Origin: Paulinella micropora
Taxonomy: Eukaryota > Cercozoa > Imbricatea > Euglyphida > Paulinellidae
Direction: 5' to 3'
Assembly: GCA_019918135.1 (NCBI GenBank)
Contig: WBZZ01006266.1
Coordinates: forward strand, 124,001-188,000
Length of the DNA stretch: 64,000 nucleotides
Both the position numbers and the translations under genes were made by a program. Under the pieces are notes generated by a model. That model saw only the letters and a program-made list of their open reading frames with translations. It had not been told where the DNA came from and did no database searches. Positions within the stretch are counted from its first letter, which is position 1, and every line of letters begins with the position of its first letter. This document shows positions 55,750 to 64,000 of the stretch, one piece after another.

Positions 55750-55941
55750 CTAGGATTTTCTGGCCACCAGTCGTTTAAATTCTATGTTTGTTTCGAGATC
55801 CTCCGCGGCCGGCACACTAAAGGAACTTAAATTCCGACATCCTTGAAAAGTCACGCTGACCTGCCCCAGGCCAGGCTCTTTACATGCTGACCTAGTTGTC
55901 ACCGGCTTGGTGGCATGCGCACAGGGTGTCCTGAAGTCCAC
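55750..55941 (-). pseudogene. LRR-family fragment
   Basis: 63 codons on the minus strand. The core GLGQVSVTFQGCRNLSSFSV and the tail TNIEFKRLVARKS are like the LRR fragment at 40017 (NVTFRWCPDLQSFTLP). Upstream (towards 55990) the same strand carries the repeat module SVKYKTLSSF, which is shared by the right-end repeats. This links the repeat zone to a former LRR gene. Confidence 0.45.
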
Positions 55942-57191
55942 GCCGAATTAAAACTCGACAAGGTCTTATATTTGACACTGAGAATTAGGAGATAGAGAGA
56001 ATTTAACGCTGAAAGCTCGACGGCGTCCTGTCCGCGCCATGGCTTAGCACAAGAGTTTGCGGCTAATGAAGCTAAGCGCCCGGGCTACAGAAGATACAAA
56101 CACGCGATTCATTCTGACATCTGTAGCAGACTTCGTCCCGAACCGGCAAAAGAGCCGGTTCGGAAACCATTCCGGATTGGATTAAATCTAGGAAGGCGCG
56201 CTTCGCCGGTGTACAAAAAAATAAAATCCCTGACAAAATCTCAGGCTTGGCGTTGAGAACTAAGAGAGGGAGAGGGAAAGGGAAGGGACAGGGGGAGTAG
56301 GCGCCAAGAAAGTGCAAGAAAAGTCCACGCTGAATTAAAACTCGACAAGGCATTACACTTGACACTTGCAACGGCACCCTCATGCTGCCGCGGCATCCGG
56401 CCCACGTCATGTTGCTGCGGTAGCCTATGTTAGAACCCTAGCCGGAACCGTCTGTTCTTTGCTCGCGCGCCAAGAGAGTGCGAAAAAGAATACGCTGAAT
56501 TAAAGCTCGACGGTCTTACACTTGGGGCACTGAAAACTAGGAGCGGAGCACCGTGCTTCCAGCACGACCCTGCGGCAAATGGATGGCGCGGTGGTCAATG
56601 TGCTAGGAGGAAAAAAGCCCCACACTTACCCCCCGACGGCGTCCTGTCCGTGCCATAGCTCAGCCACCGTGCGCAAGGTCATACAAATATGAAAAGATCT
56701 GCGGAAATTTTTTTTGCCCGACAACAAAGGGAACAGACGTGGGAAGGGAGGAGGAAGAGAAAGGGGGGGGAGGAAGAAGGGGGCGGGATGTGCTTCCCCC
56801 CGCCCCCCCCCCCCCTCACTGTCTGAGAATCGGGAGGGCAGGGGCACGCTTCGCCGGTGTACAAAATCACGCGAAAAAAAATCCGTGACAAAGTTGTAAT
56901 CTTGGCACTGAAAACTAAGAGGAGAAGGAGCCGGGGAGGATTAGTGGAGGCGTTGCATGTTCAGAGATTTGTTTGTAGCTTCTGCGCCACCGGCAAAGCG
57001 CGCCCCTTCCCCTCCCTCGCTCCTTGAGCCCCCTGGGCTCAGGGGAGGGTGGCAGAAAGGATTTCTCGATACAGAGGGGGGGGGGGGATGGAGTAGAGGG
57101 GAGAGAAGAAGAGGCAGGCAGGAGAGGGTAGGGGCGCGCTTTGCCGGTATACAAGAAATCCCTGACAAGGTTTTAATCTTGGCACTGAGAA

Positions 57192-57229
<38 letters not shown>

Positions 57230-57423
57230 AGGGCAGGGAAGGGGCGGGGGGAGTAGGGCGCCTACTCCGGTGCAAGAAAAGTCTACGCTGAATTAAAACT
57301 CGACACAGTCTTACACTTGACACTTGCAACGGCACCCTCAGGCTGCCGCAGCATCCGGCCCACGTCATGTCGCTGCGGTAGCCCGAGCCATGAATCCTGG
57401 CCGGCACCGTCTGTGCTCTACTC

Positions 57424-57824
57424 GCGCGCCAAGAGAGTGCGAAAAAGAATACGCTGAATTAAAGCTCGACTGTCTTACTCTCGGGGGCACCGTGCTCCAG
57501 CACGGCCATGCGGCGAATGGATGGATGGGCGTTGGTTAATGTGCTAGAAAGACAAGAGCCCCGGCCGGCCCCAACGGCGTCCTGTCCGTGCCATAGCTCG
57601 GCCACCTTGCGCAATGTCAGAAAAATATGAAAGGAGGGAAGGGGGGGGGGGAGAGTATGAATTGTCTAGTCCCTCGTCTGAGGATCGGGAGCTAGAGGGA
57701 AGGGAAGGGTAGGGGCGCGCTTTGCCGGTGTACAAGAAAAATCGCGCGAAAAGAATTTACTAAAAGAAAAAATTTTAATCTTGGCACTGAGAACGTGTAC
57801 AGGGAGGGGCGGGGTGTGCTCTCC
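57424..57824 (+). repeat. Segmental duplication, copy 1
   Basis: About 400 bp nearly identical to 63602-64000, including module C, the gagagtatgaattgtctagt segment and module A in the same order. Differences are a few substitutions and the length of one G run. Confidence 0.9.
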
Positions 57825-60800
57825 ATCCCCGTCCCCTCTTTCGTCCCTCTGTTCCCCCTTGTCGCCCTGCGGCGGATGGATACCGCGGTGGTCATTGGGC
57901 TAGGGGGGAAAGGGCCCCGGCCGGACCCGACGGCGTCCTGTCCGTGCCATGACTCGGCCACCTTGCGCAAGGTCAGAAAAGTATGAAAAGATCTGCGGAA
58001 ATTTGTCTGACAACCAAATAAACAAACGGGGGAATGAAAGGGGGGGGGGGGAGGGAGGGAGAGGAGAAAGAGGAAAGGGGGAAGAAGGGGAGTGCTCCCC
58101 CCCCCCCCCGCCTCCCTCCCTTCCCTCTGTTTCCGTCGTCCCCTGCTAACCCCCCTCCCCTGGTCCCTTGTTTGCGCGTGCAAACGCATCCCAAAAAAAA
58201 TTTTTTTTCCACTTTTCATATTCCAGCAGATATTTCCGCAGATCTTGCGCAATGTGCTCCAGCGCATCCCTGCGGCGGATGGACGGGCGGTGGTCAATGT
58301 AGCAGATGGACAAGGGCCCCGGCCGGACCCGACGGCGTCCTGTCCGTGCCATGGCTCGGCCACCGTGCGCAAGGTCGGAAAAATATGAAAATTATGAAAA
58401 GATCTGCGGAAATTTTTTTTACCCGACAACCAAAGAAACACACGGGGGGGAGAAGGGGGGAGGGGAGTGCCCCCCGCCCCTCCCTCTGTTCCCGTCGTCA
58501 CCTGCTACCCCCGCCCCCCCCCCCCCCTCCCCTCCTTTGTTTGCGCGTGCAAACGCATCCCGAAAAAAAGTTTTTTTTCCACTTTTCATAATCTAGCAGA
58601 TATTTCCGCAGATCTTGCGCACTGTGCTCCAGCGCAGCTCTGCGGCGGATGGACGGGCGGTGGTCAATGTAACAGGTGGGCAAGGGCCCCGGCCGGACCC
58701 GACGGCGTCCTGTCCGTACCATGGGTTCGGCCACCGTGCGCAAGGTCGGAAAAATATGAAAAATATGAAAAGATCTACGGATATTTTTTTTTGCCCGACA
58801 ACCAAAGAAACAAACGGGGGGAAATTAAAGTGGGGTGGACGACGGGAACAGAGGGGAAGGGAGAGGGGAAGGAAAAGGGGCGCTTTGCCGGTGCAAGAAA
58901 AGTCCACGCTGAATTAAAACTCGACAAAGCATCACACTTGACACTTGCAACGGCACCCTCAGGCTGCCTCAGCATCCGGCCCACGTCATGTTTCTGCGGT
59001 AAGCCCGAGCCATGAACCCTGGCTGGCACCGTCTGTGCTCTGCTCTCGCGCCAAGAGAGTGCAAAAAGGAATACGCTGAATTAAAGCTTGACGGCGTCCT
59101 GTGCGTGCCATAGCTCGGCCACCGTGCGCAAGGTCAGAAAAATATGAAAGGAGGGGGGCGTTTCGCCGGTGTAAAAAAATCACGCGAAAAAAGAAATCAT
59201 TGACAAAGTTTTAATCTTCGGCACTGAAAGCTAAAAGAGGAAAGGGCAGAGGGAGAGCACAAATTGTCTAGTCCCCCGTCTGAGGATCGGGAGAGGAAAG
59301 GGGAGGGTAGGGGCGCGCTTCGCCGGTGTACAATAACAAATTGATGAAAAAAAATACTGACAAAATTTTAATTTTGGCACTGAGAACTAAGAGAGGGAGT
59401 AGGAAGGGGCGGGGGATTAAGAACGATCTGTCTTGCCCCCCGTCTGAGAACGTGTACAGGGAGGGGCGGGGTGTGCTTCCCCCTCCCGTCGTCCCTTGTT
59501 TGCGCGTGCAAACGCGTTCCATAAAAATTTTCTTTTCCACTTTTCATATTCCAGCACATATTTCCGCAGATCTTGCGCACCGTGCTCCGGCACGACCCTG
59601 CGGCGGATGGATGGGCGGCGGTCAATGTGCTAGGAGGACAAGGACCTCACTACCCCGACGGCGTCCTGTCCGTGCCATGACTCGGCCACCGCGCTCAAGA
59701 TAAGAAAAATATGAAAAGATCTGCGGAAAATTTTTTTGCCCGAAAACAAAGGGAACAGACGGGGGGAATGAAAGGGGGAGGAAGGGAGGGAGAGGAGAAA
59801 GAGGAAGGGGGGAAGAAGGGGCAGGGGAGGGATCCCCCCCGCCCCCCTCCCTCCCCTCTGTTCCCGTCGTCCCCTGCTACCCCCCCCCCTCGTCCCTTGT
59901 TTGTGCGTGCAAACGCATCCCCAAAAAAAAATTATTCCACTTTTATATTTTTCCTATTTCCGCAGATCTTGCGCACTGTGCTCCAGCGCAGCCCTGCGGT
60001 GGATGGACGGGCGGTGGTCAATGTAACAGGTGGACAAGAGCCCCGGCCGGACCCGACGGCGTCCTGTCCGTGCCATGGCTCGGCCATCGTGCGCAAGGTC
60101 GGAAAAATATGAAAAATATGAAAAGATCTGCGGAATTTTGTTTTGCACGACAACCAGAAAAACAAACGGGGGGGGGGGGGAATGAAAGGGGGGGGGGGGG
60201 GGCGACGGGAACAGAGGGACGGGAGGGGGAATCACTCCCCTCCCCCCTTCTTCCCCCTTCCTCTTTCTCCTCCCCTCGTCCCTTGTTTGCGCGTGCAAAC
60301 GCATCCCAAAACAAAATCTGATTGGATTGAAATCTAGGAAGGCAAACCCTCCTGAGACAGGTAGACAGCTGGGAGAGAGAAAGGGCAGCACGCGGCTGCG
60401 TGCTGCCTTCCCTCCTCAGAGCGGGGGGCAAAAATAAGTAAACTTTTTTTGGAGCCTACCGATGGGGGGGGGGGGGGCGCTCCCCCCCACCCCTTTCTTT
60501 CTTCCCTCCCTGAGCCCCCTGAGCCCGGGGGGCTCAAGGAGCAGGGGAAGGGGAAATCGGGAGCGGGAGGGAAGGGGGGGGGGGGGGGAGTAGGGGCGCC
60601 AAGAGAGTACGAAAAAGAATGCGCTGAATTAAAGCTCGACGGTCTTACATGGGGGCACTGAAAACTAGGAGCAGGGCACCGTGCTCCATCACGACCCTGC
60701 GGCGAATGAATGGGCGGTGGTCAATGTGCCCGGCCGGGACAAAGGCACCGGCGGGCCCGACGGCATCCTGTCCGTGCCATGGCTCAGCCACCGTGCGCAA

Positions 60801-62083
60801 GGTCAGAAAAATATGCAAAGATCTGCGGAAATTTTTTTTGCCCGACAACAAAGGGAACAGACGGGGTGAAGGGAAGAAGGGGGGGGGGGGGAGAAAGGGG
60901 GAGAAGAAGGGGGATGTGCTTCTACCCGCCTCTTTCTCACTGTCTGAGAATCGGGAGGGCAGGGGCGCGCTTCGCCGGTGTACAAAATCACGCGAAAAAA
61001 AGATCCGTGACAAATTTGTACTCTTGGCACTCTCTACCCCCCGTCAGTAAGAGGGAAAGGGGAAAGGCGCCCGGCATAGGGGGGGGGGGGGGGGGGTTAG
61101 TGGAGGCGTTGCATGTATTTATTTTGTTTGTAGCTTCTGCGCCATTCACCCTTCCCCCCCGGCCCCTCCCCTGCTCCTTGAGCCCCTGGGCTCAAAAGGG
61201 AGGGGAAGAGGCAGGGGGGCGCTTCGCCGGTGTAAGAAAAGTCTATGCTGAAATTAAAACTCGACAAGGCATTACACCTGACACTTGCAACGGCATCCGG
61301 CCCATGTCATGTTGCTGCGGTAGCCCGAGCCATGAACCCTGGAAGGCACCGTCTGTGCTCTATTCGCGTGCCAAGACAGTGCGAAAAAGAATACGCTTGA
61401 ATTAAAGCTCGACGGTCTTACATTTGGGGGCACTGGGAACTAGAAGCGGAGCACCGTGCTCCAGTACGACCCTGTGGCGAATGGATGGGTGGTGGTCAAT
61501 GTGCCAGAACAAGAGCCCCGGCCGGCCCCGACGGCGTCTTGTCCACGCCATGGCTCGGCCACCGTGCGCAATATCAGAAAAATATGAAAAAAGGAAAGAA
61601 ATTGCCCAACAACAAAGGGAGCAGACGGGGGGGGGGGGGGGAAGAAGGGGAGAGGAAAGGGAAGGGACAGGGAGAGCAGGGCGCTTCGCCGGTGCAAGAA
61701 AAGTCCACGCTGAATTAAAACTCGACAAAGTCTTACACTGGACACTTGCAAAGGCACTCTCAGGCTGCCGCAGCATCCGGCCCACTCGACGGTCGTACAC
61801 TTGAGCACTGAAAACTAGGAGCGGAGGACCGTGCTCCAGCACGACCCTGTGCGAATGGTACTGCCCCCGTGGTCAATGTGCTAGGAGGATAAGAACCCCG
61901 GCCGGCACCCGACGGCGTCCTCCCGTGCCATAGCTCGGCCACTGTGCGCAGGGTCCGCGGGGATATGAACAGAGGGGAGGCCGACCTGTGGAGGCGTTGC
62001 ATGTATTTATTTCTTTTGCAGCTTCTGCGCCCTTCCCCTCCCCTCCCTCCTGCTCCTTGAGCCTCCGGAAAGGCCCCAGCTAA

Positions 62084-62200
62084 ATTTGGCGCCAAATTGT
62101 GCCGTCCGGAGGTAGGGTGCGCCCGCCAGGGTCCAGCCGGGCAGTACGTCTTAGCTTTCCCGGGGAAACGGCCGTAAGCGCCAATTTGGCGCCTACGGCT
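62084..62200. repeat. Palindromic aatttggcgccaaatt elements
   Basis: A perfect 16-bp palindrome aatttggcgccaaatt at about 62081-62100 is echoed by gccaatttggcgcctacgg at about 62181-62198, flanking ccgtcc/ccgtaagc sequences. This segment looks unlike the rest of the repeat zone and may be a small inserted element. Confidence 0.5.
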
Positions 62201-63601
62201 GTACTTGCGCAAAAACAAAATCCCACACAGACGCTCGGCTGGGCCGCCCCAGCCGAGACCTCACGGCGGCCCTCCCTCTCACCTTCGTCGCCCCTCTCAC
62301 TTTCGTCGCCCCTCTCACTTTCGTCGCCCCTCTCACCTTTGTCCTCTGCTTATTCCTCCCTCCCTCTCCTGCTCCTTGAGCCCCCTGGGCTCAGAGGAGG
62401 AAAGAGGGGAGGAGGCGCTAAGAATGTACGAAATACGCTGAATTAAAGCTCGACTGTCTTACACTTGGGACACTGAAAGCTATGAGCGGAGCACCGTGCA
62501 CCAGCACGACCCTGCGGCGGATGGTACTGCCCCCGTGGTCAATGTGCTAGGAGGACAAGGGCCCCTGCCGGCCCCGGCGGCGTCCTGTCCGTGCCATGGC
62601 TCAGCCACCGTGCGCAAGGTCAGAAAAATATGAAGGATCTGCGGAGATTTTTTGCCCGACAACAAAGGGAACAAACAAAGATAGAAAAAGTGGAAGGGAG
62701 GAAGAAGGGGGCGCGCTTCGCCGGTGTACAAAAATCAGCGCAAAAAAATCCATGACAGAGTTGTCGTCTTGGCACTGAAAACTAGAGAGAGGAAGGGGCC
62801 GAGGAGGATTAATCTATCTTTTCCCCGCGTCAGTAAGAGTGAAGGGGGGAAGGCGCCCGGCATATTAGGGAGGGGGATTAGTAGAAGCGTTGCATGTCTT
62901 TATTTTGTTTGTAGCTTCTGCGCCAAGAAAGTGCAAGAAAAGTTACGCTGAATTAAAACTCGACAAAGTCTTACACTTGACACTTGCAACGTCACCCTCA
63001 GGCTGTCGCAGCATCCGGTCCACTCGACGGTCGTACACTTGCGCACTGAAAACTAGGATCGGAGCACCGTTCCCTCTAGCACGACCCTGCGGCGAATAGT
63101 ACTGCCCCCGTGGGAGAAGGGGGGAAGAGAAGGGGGGGGGGGGGGGAAGAAGGGGGCGGGATGCGCTTTTCCCCGTCCAGCATTAAAGCTTTGTCAGGGA
63201 TTTTTTTTAATTTCCTTTTTGTACACCGGCGAAGCGCGCCCCTGCCTCCTCCCTCTGTTCCCTTTGTTGTCGGGCAAAAAAAATCCTCAGATCTTTTCAT
63301 ATTTTTTTGACCTTGCGCGCGAGCAGAGCACAGACGGTGCCGGCTAGGGTTCTAGCATAGGCTACCGCAGCAACATAACGTGGGCCGGATGCCGCGGCAG
63401 CCTGAGGGTGCTGTTTCAATTGTCAAGTCGTAATGCCTTGTCGAGTTTTAATTCAGCGTGGACTTTTCTTGCACTTTCTTGACGCCCCCGGCCCCTTCCT
63501 CTCTCCCCTGAGCTCAGTGCCAAGATTACAACTTTGTCCTGGATTTTTTGCGCTGATTTTTGTACACCGGCGAAGCGCGCCCCTGGCCCCCTCTCCCTCC
63601 C

Positions 63602-64000
63602 GCGCCAAGAAAACGTAATTTACGCTGAATTAAAGCTCGACGGTCGTACACTCGGGCACTGAAAACTAAGAGCAAAGCACCGTGCTCCAGCACGATCTGC
63701 GGCGAATGGATGGACAGTGGTCAATGTGCCAAGAGGACAGGGGCCCCGGCCGGCCCGACGGTACCCTGTCCGTGCCGTAGCTCGGCCACCGTGCGCAATG
63801 TCAGAAAAATATGAAAGGAGGGAAGGGGGGAGAGTATGAATTGTCTAGTCCCCCGTCTGAGGATCGGGAGCTAGAGGGAAGGGAAGGGTAGGGGCGCGCT
63901 TCGCCGGTGTACAAGAAAAATTGCGCGAAAAGAATTTACTAAAAGAAAAAATTTTAATCTTGGCACTGAGAACGTGTACAGGGAGGGGCGGGGTGTGCTC
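63602..64000 (+). repeat. Segmental duplication, copy 2 (cut by the window edge)
   Basis: Second copy of 57424-57824, about 6.18 kb downstream in the same orientation. The match reaches the last base of the window, so the duplicated segment is longer than can be seen. Confidence 0.9.

Larger units (their letters stand above)
55942..64000. repeat. Right-end mosaic repeat zone
   Basis: Almost gene-free. At least five modules recur in varying order. A: gcgcgcttcgccggtgtaca ... ttttaatcttggcactgaga (near 56205, 56855, 57135, 57715, 59160, 59315, 60965, 62712, 63895). B: gctgaattaaaactcgacaa ... gcagcatccggcccacgtca (near 56320, 57275, 58905, 61240, 61705, 62945, and inverted near 63335-63475). 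C: gcgccaagagagtgcgaaaa ... accgtgctccagcacgaccc (near 56465, 57424, 60598, 61367, 62412, 63600). D: tttgcgcgtgcaaacgcatc ... gtgctccagcgcagccctgc (near 58170, 58540, 59495, 59900, 60285). E: ggcgttgcatgtatttattt (near 56950, 61105, 61990, 62890). Many modules end in ggcgtcctgtccgtgccatg. The zone runs off the window edge. Confidence 0.9.

Noticed and set aside
56626-60537. Many 60-190-codon frames in the right-end zone
   Set aside because: They span repeat modules and G/C runs, share the same peptides in several copies and have no independent start or 3' signal; interpreted as repeat relics.
1-64000. tRNA, rRNA and riboswitch genes
   Set aside because: No cloverleaf with B-box-like GGTTCGA context, and no rRNA-like conserved stretch was seen on reading both strands.
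1-64000. Capsid, packaging ATPase, family B DNA polymerase or RNA polymerase genes
   Set aside because: None of their hallmark motifs was found, so the viral family is left open.

Overview
The window reads as part of a large double-stranded DNA virus of a eukaryote, or a copy of one lodged in a host genome. Genes are packed head to tail or convergent on both strands and most lack introns. They have short A/T-rich TATA-like leaders and AATAAA/ATTAAA-type ends, and long G or C homopolymers mark many gene borders. The content fits the nucleocytoplasmic large DNA viruses and their relatives: a D5-type SF3 primase-helicase, a UL9-like helicase carrying a primase-type zinc segment, a FEN1/XPG-like nuclease, a PD-(D/E)XK exonuclease-like protein, two protein kinases, a Rab GTPase, Skp1, C2H2 zinc-finger proteins, a histidine phosphatase, a glycosyltransferase and several membrane proteins. 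GT-AG introns of 60-76 nt suggest a nuclear phase. No capsid, DNA polymerase, packaging ATPase or RNA polymerase gene lies here, so no family can be assigned. Most long genes look whole. Roughly eight to ten are interrupted one or a few times, which fits either a fairly young decaying copy or base-calling errors in homopolymers.

Layout. 1-4005: end of a primase/UL9-like helicase gene. 4006-7090: a broken small gene, then an intergenic zone of direct repeats and two hairpins. 7091-11732: a broken Sel1-repeat gene, an acidic/basic protein, a thymidylate-kinase remnant and two coiled-coil proteins. 11955-20284: nucleic-acid and signalling block (kinase-like protein, FEN1-like nuclease, PD-(D/E)XK nuclease, Ser/Thr kinase, Rab). 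20371-26967: two unknown proteins, Skp1, an eight-finger C2H2 protein and a 994-residue RanBP2-finger/methyltransferase protein. 27125-34771: membrane proteins, with a histidine phosphatase among them. 35126-39404: zinc-finger protein, SET-like protein, a 1.25-kb T-rich minisatellite and a three-exon gene. 40017-44171: LRR fragment, secreted GT32-like enzyme and a large membrane-anchored ectodomain. 44200-46090: dispersed repeats and small open stretches. 46091-48961: D5 helicase. 49290-53020: two arrays of a unit of about 165 bp facing each other. 53324-55491: fragments and a complete LRR protein. 55500-64000: a gene-poor mosaic of repeats that seems to be built from decayed LRR-coding units.

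How the parts may work together. The helicases and nucleases form a replication/recombination set. Skp1 plus the cysteine-type LRR proteins could redirect a host SCF ubiquitin ligase. The kinases, Rab and histidine phosphatase could manipulate host signalling and vesicle traffic. The secreted or membrane proteins at 27-34 kb and 40-44 kb are candidates for virion or infected-cell surface proteins. These roles are inferred from family resemblance and context.
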